Assembly (NCBI GenBank): GCA_945637225.1
Contig: CALZDE010000147.1
Coordinates: 1 to 5,554, forward strand
Source of the DNA: an uncultured Selenomonadaceae bacterium
Lineage (GTDB): Bacteria > Bacillota > Negativicutes > Selenomonadales > Selenomonadaceae
Direction: 5' to 3'
DNA: 5,554 nt
The notes beneath the pieces are model-generated. The model saw nothing but the letters and a program-made list of their open reading frames with translations, was not told the origin of the DNA and searched no databases. The position numbers were made by a program, and so were the translations under genes. Below are positions 1 to 5,533 of this stretch, in pieces (the first letter of the stretch is position 1; every line of letters begins with the position of its first letter).

Positions 1-51
1 AAAAAATTATTTTTTTCTAAAAAATATGTGTATTTTTATAGCAAAATGTAG

Positions 52-57
52 TATAAT
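52..57 (+). promoter_or_regulatory. Putative -10 box of the cheB promoter
   Basis: A perfect TATAAT lies 31 bases upstream of the TTG start of cheB, which would put transcription initiation near base 64 and leave a leader of about 25 bases holding the ribosome binding site. The matching -35 position (about 29-34, TGTATT) is weak, so only the -10 box is well supported. No sigma-D/FliA-type motility promoter was recognised here. Confidence 0.45.
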
Positions 58-75
58 AAGAAATGAATACAACAT

Positions 76-83
76 AGGAGGTG
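76..83 (+). promoter_or_regulatory. Ribosome binding site deciding the cheB start
   Basis: AGGAGGTG is an almost complete match to the anti-Shine-Dalgarno sequence. Its GGAGG core ends 7 bases before the TTG at 89. No comparable site precedes the in-frame ATG at 26, so this site fixes the start at TTG 89. Confidence 0.85.
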
Positions 84-88
84 GGAGC

Positions 89-1072
89 TTGGCAGGAATT
101 AAGGTTTTGATAGTTGAAGATTCGCGGTTTTTCCGAGAGATGTTTGCTAATGAACTGGATATGTTTCTTCCTGCGGGCAGCAAGATTGAGAAAGCCTCAG
201 ATGTTTACGAAGCAAGGTCGATGATTAGACGGTTTCGTCCTCATGTAGTGCTGTTGGATGTCCAATTGCCAAGTATGAGTGGTATTGAGTTTCTTGAGCA
301 GTTGCAGCATGCGTCTTTCGCTACGATAGCAATATCAAGTAAGGAAGATTACAGAGAGCCTTCACTTAAAGCCGGAGCTACAGATTTTATTCTGAAGCCG
401 GTGGGGATCTTCTCCATGGGAAAGGACTTTTACAAAAAGCTGGCTGACAAGCTGGTAGCTGCGTCTGAGTCAATTAACACTTTTACGGAAATGCACAGTA
501 AGTCATGGTGCAAGCTGATAGCTATTGGTTCCTCTACTGGAGGTACTGAGGCATTAACTAAGCTTTTGACTAATTTGCGGCCGCCGTTACCGCCTATCTG
601 TATCGTACAGCATATTGCTCCAGCATTTTCAAAGCTATTCGCCCAGCGTTTGGATAAGGAGTGCGTGCTTAGGGTAAAGGAAGGCGTTACCGGTGATGAA
701 CTGCAGTCCAACTGTGTATATGTAGCTCCGGGAGATAAGCACATGCAGGTGGAGGTGCGAGGCGGCATGCTCAGGCTGAAATGTGAGAGCGGCCCTCGTA
801 TCCACGGTGTGCTGTCATCAGCGGATGTACTGTTTGAATCCGTAGCTAAGAACGTAAAGAATGGTGTATGCGGTGTCATTCTCACTGGTATGGGTGCAGA
901 TGGTGCGGCAGGCCTTTTGAAAATACGTCAGGCAGGCGGAAGAACTTTAGGTCAGGATGAAGCAAGCTGTGTGGTATATGGTATGCCAAAGGTAGCTTTT
1001 TATATGGGTGCGGTGGAAAGACAGGTAAGTATTTCCAACATGGCCGATGCCATTACCAAGCTGGTTCGCTAG
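89..1072 (+). CDS. cheB: Chemotaxis response regulator protein-glutamate methylesterase CheB
   Basis: CheB removes methyl groups from glutamates of chemoreceptors, and in the family also deamidates receptor glutamines, in the cytoplasm; phosphorylation by CheA activates it. From the TTG start the protein has 327 residues, close to the usual 350. Residues 4-120 form a receiver domain with acidic pair E10/D11, phospho-acceptor D57 (LLDVQLPSM), S83 and K103 (LKPVG). After a short linker, residues 141-327 form the methylesterase domain. The catalytic triad is S149 (IGSSTGG), H175 (VQHIAP) and D271 (GMGADGA); each lies 15 positions before its E. coli counterpart (S164, H190, D286), so the spacing is exact. 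The in-frame ATG at 26 is rejected because the -10 box and ribosome binding site fall inside that extension. glnB follows after 28 bases. No other chemotaxis gene is visible, but the window begins only 88 bases upstream. Confidence 0.95.
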   Translation: MAGIKVLIVEDSRFFREMFANELDMFLPAGSKIEKASDVYEARSMIRRFRPHVVLLDVQLPSMSGIEFLEQLQHASFATIAISSKEDYREPSLKAGATDFILKPVGIFSMGKDFYKKLADKLVAASESINTFTEMHSKSWCKLIAIGSSTGGTEALTKLLTNLRPPLPPICIVQHIAPAFSKLFAQRLDKECVLRVKEGVTGDELQSNCVYVAPGDKHMQVEVRGGMLRLKCESGPRIHGVLSSADVLFESVAKNVKNGVCGVILTGMGADGAAGLLKIRQAGGRTLGQDEASCVVYGMPKVAFYMGAVERQVSISNMADAITKLVR

Positions 1073-1100
1073 TCCAAAGAAGGAAAGAGGTAAACCCAAG

Positions 1101-1463
1101 ATGAATGACAAGATTACTAAAATTGATATAATTACACGTCCAGAAATGCTTGATGAATTGAAGGCTGCTTTGAACGAAATTGGTGTTGAAGGCATGACTG
1201 TAAGTCAGGTTTTTGGCTGTGGTGTTCAGAAGGGACATAAGGAAATTTATCGTGGCAGGGCCTATGATATTAACCTCTTGCCTAAAGTGAAAGTTGAGAC
1301 TGTTGTTTGTGAAGTTCCTGTGGAGAAAGTTCTTAACACAGCACAGGAAATTCTTTGTACTGGTGAGCATGGCGATGGTAAGATATTTGTTTATGAATTA
1401 GCTAATGCGGTACGTATTCGTACTGGTCAGCAGGGCACTGCAGCTATTATTGACGAAAAATAA
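1101..1463 (+). CDS. glnB: P-II family nitrogen regulatory protein
   Basis: This small trimeric cytoplasmic signal protein senses ATP/ADP and 2-oxoglutarate and controls ammonium transporters, glutamine synthetase regulation or other nitrogen targets. It has 120 residues, a typical size. By eye it aligns with E. coli GlnB at a constant offset of 4: Q43 (Q39) and K62 (K58) for effector binding, T-loop Y50 and Y55 (Y46 and the uridylylation site Y51), the B-loop TGEHGDGKIF with K94 (K90), and the C-loop RIRTG with R105/R107 (R101/R103). The modification site is thus present, but whether it is used cannot be told. The ATG at 1101 follows GAAAGAGG by 10 bases; an upstream in-frame ATG at 1047 lies inside cheB and would add non-homologous residues. 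No amtB or glnA neighbour is visible, so GlnB versus GlnK cannot be decided. It is probably co-transcribed with cheB. Confidence 0.93.
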   Translation: MNDKITKIDIITRPEMLDELKAALNEIGVEGMTVSQVFGCGVQKGHKEIYRGRAYDINLLPKVKVETVVCEVPVEKVLNTAQEILCTGEHGDGKIFVYELANAVRIRTGQQGTAAIIDEK

Positions 1464-1506
1464 CGACTAAGTGATGTATGTCGCTTAAAAAGGAGCTATT
1501 TCCAAT

Positions 1507-1827
1507 ATGGCAGAAGAGAAGCCAGTTACGTTACATGGCATGATGACTGATGAGACTAAGGTAAGGAAAGATGCATATCTCAATTATGTTTCCTACCTGT
1601 TTAATAAATATGATGTAACGGATGATGAGTTTAATAAGTATTTATCAATGTCTCAGTCTTACGTAGAAAGTTTTTGTTATGATACCTACGAGGGCGGTTT
1701 TGAAGCTGGGCTTAAGGCTGATGAGGAGCTTTTTGAGGAGAGACTGCAAGAGGTTGCCGATGTGCTGGAAATAGTCAATAACAACAAATTGTCTAAGCTC
1801 ATGGAAAATAAAGATAAAAAATTTTAA
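1507..1827 (+). CDS. Hypothetical acidic tyrosine-rich small protein
   Basis: I do not recognise this 106-residue protein. AGGAG at 1491-1495 precedes the ATG by 11 bases, slightly long but usable, and it lies 43 bases after glnB in the same direction with no terminator between, so it is probably the last gene of the cheB-glnB unit. It is acidic (about 23 Asp/Glu against 13 Lys/Arg) and has eight tyrosines, all between residues about 24 and 61. There is no signal peptide, no hydrophobic segment long enough for a membrane span, and only one cysteine. The C-terminal half (about 65-90) is rich in Glu, Leu and Lys and looks helical; the tail is lysine-rich. Being encoded next to a P-II protein might mean a shared nitrogen or signalling role, but nothing in the sequence shows it. 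No nucleotide-binding or metal-binding motif was seen. Confidence 0.75.
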   Translation: MAEEKPVTLHGMMTDETKVRKDAYLNYVSYLFNKYDVTDDEFNKYLSMSQSYVESFCYDTYEGGFEAGLKADEELFEERLQEVADVLEIVNNNKLSKLMENKDKKF

Positions 1828-1845
1828 AAATTTTTCATAATACTA

Positions 1846-1874
1846 TTGACAAGGCTGATATGCAGTGATATAAT
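1846..1874 (+). promoter_or_regulatory. Consensus promoter for tRNA-Lys
   Basis: A perfect -35 TTGACA (1846-1851) and a perfect -10 TATAAT (1869-1874) are separated by the ideal 17 bases, and TG at 1866-1867 adds an extended -10. Transcription should begin near 1881, leaving a leader of about 33 bases to be removed by RNase P before the tRNA at 1914. This is the strongest promoter-like sequence in the window and fits the vegetative sigma factor. Confidence 0.92.
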
Positions 1875-1913
1875 ATGTATCGTTGTGAGGCACAAAGGTG
1901 CTGAATAAACAAT

Positions 1914-1989
1914 GACTAACTAGCTCAATTGGTAGAGCATCTGACTCTTAATCAGCAGGTTCGGGGTTCGATTCCCCGGTTGGTCACCA
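1914..1989 (+). tRNA. tRNA-Lys, anticodon CUU
   Basis: A full cloverleaf folds by eye. The 7-bp acceptor stem pairs 1914-1920 with 1979-1985 (one G-U), the D-stem GCTC/GAGC spans 1923-1938, the anticodon loop is 1945-1951 with CTT at 1947-1949, the T-arm CGGGG/CCCCG spans 1962-1978 with loop TTCGATT, the discriminator is A1986, and CCA is encoded at 1987-1989. It decodes AAG lysine codons. The outermost anticodon-stem pair (1940 with 1956) is a U-C mismatch, leaving four paired bases. It is flanked by its own promoter and terminator. Confidence 0.97.
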
Positions 1990-2002
1990 CTTTGTTAATA
2001 AC

Positions 2003-2033
2003 AGCGGGTCGAGTTGCTTCGGCTCGCTTTTTT
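2003..2033 (+). terminator. Rho-independent terminator of the tRNA unit
   Basis: The 11-bp stem pairs AGCGGGTCGAG (2003-2013) with TTCGGCTCGCT (2018-2028), including three G-U pairs, around the loop TTGC. A run of six T (2028-2033) follows. It begins 13 bases after the tRNA 3' end and separates the tRNA from surE, which begins 23 bases later. Confidence 0.88.
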
Positions 2034-2048
2034 AGTATAGACCGTTTT

Positions 2049-2061
2049 AGGAAAGGGTGAT
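2049..2061 (+). promoter_or_regulatory. Ribosome binding region of surE
   Basis: AGGAAAGGGTGAT contains two possible Shine-Dalgarno matches. AGGA (2049-2052) lies 4 bases before GTG 2057, which is tight. GGTGAT (2056-2061) is perfectly complementary to the anti-Shine-Dalgarno end and is ideally placed for an ATT start at 2066, but it overlaps the GTG. The two readings give proteins differing by three residues. Confidence 0.55.
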
Positions 2062-2830
2062 TTTTATTAGAATTCTAATTTCCAATGACGATGGTATTCA
2101 GTCTCCAGGCATAGAGGCTTTAGTAAAGGTGCTTCATAAGGAGCATAAGGTAATAGTCGCTGCTCCAGTTACTCAGCAGAGTGCGATGGCTCATGCACTT
2201 ACTGTAAGAAAGAGGCTGTATGTAGAGCATTATGCACCTCTTGAAGAAAAATATGGTGTAGAAGCCCTGATGGTCAGCGGAACCCCTACTGATTGCGTAA
2301 AGCTTTATATGGAAGGGATTGCCAAGGAAAAAATAGATTTGGTAATCAGCGGTATTAATAACGGCTCTAATCTCGGTACTGATATTCTTTATTCTGGTAC
2401 ATTGGGAGCGGCTTTAGAGGGACATATTCATGGAGTACATGCAATAGCACTTTCTTTAGACTATAAGGCAGAGCTTACATTTGATTTTGTGGCGGAAACC
2501 TTTGTGAAGAAAATGGAAAAACTGATGAAGCTTTCAGATAAGCCACAGCTTTTGAATGTTAATTTCCCTAAGAAGCTTAAGGCAGATTATAACTGGTATT
2601 GGGCAAAGCAGGGCGTAAGAGATTATGAAAATGCCTTTATTCCTAATACTGACGATGAAGGCAAGCTTTATTACTGGGTCGGCGGTGAAATTATTGATAC
2701 AGGTAATTCTGCTGATACGGATATTGAGCTGGCAAATGCAGGAAATATTACAGTTACGCCTGTTCTCATGAACTGGTGTGATTTTAAAATTTTAGATAAT
2801 AATTCAGGAAAAACTATTAATTTAGAATAA
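2057..2830 (+). CDS. surE: 5'/3'-nucleotidase SurE
   Basis: SurE is a cytoplasmic metal-dependent phosphatase that dephosphorylates 5'- and 3'-nucleoside monophosphates; some members also act on short polyphosphate. The product has 257 residues from GTG 2057, normal for the family. The metal and active-site motifs are intact: SNDDG with D11/D12, S42 in TQQSAMAH, SGTPTDCV at 74-81, and SGINNGSNLGTD at 98-109 with N101, followed by YSGTLGAALEG. These match E. coli D8, D9, S39 and N92. Family members usually begin at the equivalent of RILISNDDG with one Met before the Arg; here that position is an ATT codon (2066), so either the protein carries three extra residues from the GTG or it initiates at AUU. 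It lies just after the tRNA terminator with little room for a promoter, and 16 bases before ahcY, suggesting one operon with ahcY and mtaD. Confidence 0.94.
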   Translation: MIFIRILISNDDGIQSPGIEALVKVLHKEHKVIVAAPVTQQSAMAHALTVRKRLYVEHYAPLEEKYGVEALMVSGTPTDCVKLYMEGIAKEKIDLVISGINNGSNLGTDILYSGTLGAALEGHIHGVHAIALSLDYKAELTFDFVAETFVKKMEKLMKLSDKPQLLNVNFPKKLKADYNWYWAKQGVRDYENAFIPNTDDEGKLYYWVGGEIIDTGNSADTDIELANAGNITVTPVLMNWCDFKILDNNSGKTINLE

Positions 2831-2846
2831 TTTTGGAGGTATTTTT

Positions 2847-4088
2847 ATGAAATCTGTTATTAAGGATATTACTTTGGCACCTTCCGGCCATGATAAAATC
2901 AACTGGGTGAAGAATTTTATGCCTGTTATGAAGGCAATTGATGAGGAATATTCCGTATCTAAGCCTTTTGCTGGCAAGCGTATGGTTATGACTATGCACT
3001 TAGAGGCTAAGACTGCTTATTTGGCTCTTGTATTGCAGAATGCCGGTGCAGAGGTTATCGCTACTGCTTCTAATCCTCTTTCCACTCAGGATGATGTTTG
3101 TGCGGCTCTTGTTGAGGGCGGTGTAACTGTATTTGCACATCATGGCTGTACTATGGAAGAGTATGATAAGTACATTGACATGGCTTTGGACACTGAGCCT
3201 GATATTATCATGGATGATGGCGGTGACTTGATTTACCGTATTCATAATGAGCGTCGTGAGCTTCTGCCTAAGATTATTGGCGGTTCTGAGGAAACTACCA
3301 CAGGTGTTATCCGTGATAAGGCATTAGAGGCCGCTGGCAAGCTGGAATTCCCAATGATGGCTGCTAATGATGCATACTGCAAGTACCTGTTTGATAACCG
3401 TTATGGTACTGGCCAGTCCACTTGGGAAGGCATTATGCGTGCTACCAATCTGGTAATTGCAGGCAAGACTGTTGTTATCGCTGGCTATGGCTGGTGTGGC
3501 AAGGGCGGTGCTATGCGTGCTAAGGGCTTAGGTGCTAACGTGATTATCACTGAGGTTGACCCTGTAAAGGCAATTGAGGCTGTATTTGATGGCTTTAGAG
3601 TAATGCCAATGGACGAGGCAGCTAAGATTGGCGATGTTTTCTTAACTCTGACCGGTGACAAGGATATTCTGCGTGAACGTCATTTCGCTTCTATGAAGGA
3701 TGGTGCTGTAATGGCAAATTCCGGTCACTTTGACGTAGAAATCAATATCCCAGAGCTGGAGTCTATGACTGTTTCCCGCCGTCCTGTTCGTGAGGGCATT
3801 GAGGAATTTAAGTTTGAAAATGGCAAGAAGCTGTATCTCTTAGGCGAGGGCAGACTGGTAAATCTGGCTTGTGGTGACGGTCATCCAGCAGAGATTATGG
3901 ACCTTTCCTGGGGTGTTCAGTTCTTCTCCGCTCTTTATATGATTGAGAACCATGATAAGCTGGAAAATAAGGTATATGTTCTGCCAGCAGAAGTTGATGA
4001 AAAGATTGCTAGAATTAAGCTGAAGGCTATGGGCGTAGAAATTGATACCCTGACCCCAGAGCAGTACGCATATCTTCATCAGTGCTGA
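2847..4088 (+). CDS. ahcY: Adenosylhomocysteinase, short archaeal/Thermotoga type; possible S-inosylhomocysteine hydrolase
   Basis: The family reversibly splits S-adenosylhomocysteine into homocysteine and adenosine with tightly bound NAD, relieving product inhibition of methyltransferases in the cytoplasm. Of 413 residues, most catalytic positions align with the human enzyme at a constant offset of 7: H51 (H55), D124 (D131), E149 (E156), N174 (N181), K179 (K186), D183 (D190), H294 (H301), H346 (H353). The NAD fold at about 207-240 has GYGWCGKG (213-220) and E236. Two things set it apart. The segment human HMTVET reads HLEAKT, placing K55 where human E59 contacts the adenine N6 group. The protein also ends near residue 413 without the C-terminal Lys/Tyr tail that in long forms completes the neighbour's NAD site. 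T188 replaces human C195. This short type is known in archaea and Thermotoga, and the Methanocaldococcus jannaschii member prefers S-inosylhomocysteine. GGAGGT lies 6 bases before the ATG; mtaD follows 48 bases downstream. Confidence 0.93.
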   Translation: MKSVIKDITLAPSGHDKINWVKNFMPVMKAIDEEYSVSKPFAGKRMVMTMHLEAKTAYLALVLQNAGAEVIATASNPLSTQDDVCAALVEGGVTVFAHHGCTMEEYDKYIDMALDTEPDIIMDDGGDLIYRIHNERRELLPKIIGGSEETTTGVIRDKALEAAGKLEFPMMAANDAYCKYLFDNRYGTGQSTWEGIMRATNLVIAGKTVVIAGYGWCGKGGAMRAKGLGANVIITEVDPVKAIEAVFDGFRVMPMDEAAKIGDVFLTLTGDKDILRERHFASMKDGAVMANSGHFDVEINIPELESMTVSRRPVREGIEEFKFENGKKLYLLGEGRLVNLACGDGHPAEIMDLSWGVQFFSALYMIENHDKLENKVYVLPAEVDEKIARIKLKAMGVEIDTLTPEQYAYLHQC

Positions 4089-4100
4089 TTGATGTAATGG

Positions 4101-4121
4101 TTAGTAATTAGTGATTAGTGG
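4101..4121 (+). repeat. Three tandem 7-bp repeats (TTAGTRR)
   Basis: TTAGTAA, TTAGTGA and TTAGTGG follow one another directly in the 48-base gap between ahcY and mtaD, ending 2 bases before the mtaD ribosome binding site GGAGGGG. Similar TTAGT-rich stretches occur as dispersed intergenic repeats in many Firmicutes, so this may be a remnant of such an element. No hairpin or T-run is present, so it does not look like a terminator. Confidence 0.5.
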
Positions 4122-4136
4122 CTGGAGGGGTTATAA

Positions 4137-5420
4137 ATGAATATTTTGGTAAAAGGTGCATCTGTTTTACAGCCTGATTATACAACTAAGGTGGCAGATA
4201 TTGCTATTACCGATGATAAAATCGTAGCTGTAGGTGAAGTACCAGCAGGTTTTGTGGCAGATAATACTATTAACGGCAAAGACAAGTTTGCTGTTCCTGG
4301 TTTTGTTAATACTCATACCCATGCTTCAATGACTTTGCTCCGCAGTTATGCTGACGATTTGGCACTCATGGACTGGCTGAATAATCATATTTGGCCGGTA
4401 GAGGCAAAGATGGTTGAGAAGGATATCCGCGTGGGCGGTGAATTGGCGGTACTAGAAATGATTAAGTCCGGTACTACTGCTTTCCTCGATATGTATGGCC
4501 CATACCTTGAGAGTGTCATTGATGTTACTGCCAAAGCTGGTATCCGCGGTGTATTCTCTCGTGGCCCAATAGGCTTTATTCCTGGTCAGGATAAGGTATT
4601 GGATGAAAATGTAACTATGTACAAGAATTATAATGGTACAGCTGATGGCCGTATTACTGTAGCTATGGGCGTTCATGCTCCTTACACCTGTCCACCAGAG
4701 TTCTGTGAGAAGGCGGCAGGACTGGCTAAGGATAATGGTATGCATATGCATATTCATATGTCTGAAACACAGGATGAAATCAATCAGATGCAGGAAAAAT
4801 ATGGCAAGCGTCCATTCAAGTACATTGAAGAAACAGGCTTATTTGACGTTCCTGCTATTGCGGCACATTGTGTATGGCTGGATGACGAAGATTTTGCTAT
4901 TATGAAGAAGCACAATATTGCAGTAGCTCACAATCCTGCTTCTAATATGAAACTGGCAAGCGGTATTGCTCCAGTGCCTAGAATGCTGAAGGAAGGCATT
5001 ACTGTTGGATTAGGTACAGATGGTACTTCCTCTAATAACAATCTTGATATGCTTGAAGAAATCCGTTTGGCTGCTATTCTGCATAAGGTAAATGAGCTGG
5101 ATCCACTGTCTGTTCCTGCGGCTGAAGCTTTAAAGATGGGTACTGAAACAGGTGCAAAGGCAATATGGCTGGATGATACAGGCGTTATTGCTCCTGGCAA
5201 GAAGGCTGACATTGTTCTGTATGACCTGAACCGCCCAGAGTGGTGCCCACGTCATAATCTCGTATCCTTATTAGTATATTCTGCAAGCTCTGCTTCTGCT
5301 GATACCATGATTTGCAATGGCAAGGTAATCATGGAAAAGGGCAAGGTGCTGACAATGGATGAGGAAAGAATTCTTCATGAAGCACAGGAAGCAGCTATGG
5401 CTTTAGTAAATCGTAAATAA
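4137..5420 (+). CDS. mtaD: 5-methylthioadenosine/S-adenosylhomocysteine deaminase
   Basis: This amidohydrolase-superfamily metalloenzyme of the cytoplasm hydrolytically deaminates SAH to S-inosylhomocysteine and methylthioadenosine to methylthioinosine; relatives also use adenosine or 5'-deoxyadenosine. The 427-residue protein has the composite N/C-terminal beta-sandwich (about 1-55 and 350-427) around a TIM barrel. Metal and catalytic residues are intact: H60 and H62 (NTHTHASM), H207 and E210 (HIHMSET), H244 (AAHCVWL) and D295 (LGTDGTSSNNNLD), along with H180 in MGVHAPYTC and the substrate-lid region around W80 and W86. The pattern matches Thermotoga maritima TM0936, for which SAH and MTA deamination is established; guanine or chlorohydrolase relatives are less likely given the HAPYTC and SNNNLDM motifs. 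GGAGG ends 8 bases before the ATG. The gene lies directly behind ahcY and is followed by a terminator, so it closes the operon. Exact substrate preference cannot be read from sequence. Confidence 0.92.
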   Translation: MNILVKGASVLQPDYTTKVADIAITDDKIVAVGEVPAGFVADNTINGKDKFAVPGFVNTHTHASMTLLRSYADDLALMDWLNNHIWPVEAKMVEKDIRVGGELAVLEMIKSGTTAFLDMYGPYLESVIDVTAKAGIRGVFSRGPIGFIPGQDKVLDENVTMYKNYNGTADGRITVAMGVHAPYTCPPEFCEKAAGLAKDNGMHMHIHMSETQDEINQMQEKYGKRPFKYIEETGLFDVPAIAAHCVWLDDEDFAIMKKHNIAVAHNPASNMKLASGIAPVPRMLKEGITVGLGTDGTSSNNNLDMLEEIRLAAILHKVNELDPLSVPAAEALKMGTETGAKAIWLDDTGVIAPGKKADIVLYDLNRPEWCPRHNLVSLLVYSASSASADTMICNGKVIMEKGKVLTMDEERILHEAQEAAMALVNRK

Positions 5421-5430
5421 TTAAAATGTG

Positions 5431-5471
5431 TAATACGCTGTTTATCAATGTGGTAAATGGCGTATTATTTT
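5431..5471 (+). terminator. Rho-independent terminator after mtaD
   Basis: A 17-bp uninterrupted stem pairs 5431-5447 with 5451-5467 around a 3-base loop (ATG at 5448-5450), with four G-U pairs. It is followed by TTTT (5468-5471). It begins 11 bases after the mtaD stop codon. The T-run is short, but the stem is long, so termination of the surE-ahcY-mtaD transcript here is likely. Confidence 0.8.
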
Positions 5472-5524
5472 GTAAAAAATAAAGAATGATGAAAAATTGT
5501 ACACTTTTATTTGGGGAGAAAATA

Positions 5525-5533
5525 TGCTATACT
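5525..5533 (+). promoter_or_regulatory. Probable extended -10 promoter for a downstream gene
   Basis: TGCTATACT is an extended -10 element (TG, one base, TATACT) in a very AT-rich stretch after the mtaD terminator. The -35 position 17 bases upstream (5505-5510, TTTTAT) is poor; a TTGTAC at 5497 is too far. Transcription would begin near 5540, and GGGAG at the window's last bases may be the start of a ribosome binding site. The gene served lies outside the window. Confidence 0.5.

Noticed and set aside
1..25. T-run and A-run at the window start as the tail of an upstream terminator
   Set aside because: The pairing is only A-T and the upstream sequence is cut off, so nothing can be concluded.
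430..885. 151-codon open frame on the minus strand inside cheB
   Set aside because: It is antisense to the catalytic domain of a clear gene, has no recognisable product, and is explained by the codon pattern of the sense strand. The same applies to the minus-strand frames opposite ahcY and mtaD.
1047..1100. Upstream in-frame extension of glnB to ATG 1047
   Set aside because: It overlaps the end of cheB, adds residues outside the P-II fold, and the ATG at 1101 has its own ribosome binding site.
1464..1483. Hairpin CGAC/GTCG between glnB and the 106-residue gene
   Set aside because: It has only four base pairs with a 12-base loop and no T-run, so it does not rise above chance.
1815..1837. AT-only inverted repeat after the 106-residue gene as a terminator
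   Set aside because: The alternating A and T runs can pair but contain no G-C pairs, so a stable termination hairpin is unlikely; the sequence is better seen as an AT-rich region upstream of the tRNA promoter.
1883..1901. Small alternative hairpins in the tRNA leader (TTGTG/CACAA versus GCAC/GTGC)
   Set aside because: They have four or five base pairs, are mutually exclusive, and lie in a leader that RNase P should remove; there is no evidence for regulation.
2034..2056. SAM or SAH riboswitch ahead of the surE-ahcY-mtaD genes
   Set aside because: Only 23 bases lie between the tRNA terminator and surE, and the gaps before ahcY (16) and mtaD (48) are too short and lack any such fold.
4675..4905. 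76-codon plus-strand frame inside mtaD
   Set aside because: It is out of frame within conserved mtaD sequence, with no ribosome binding site and no recognisable product.
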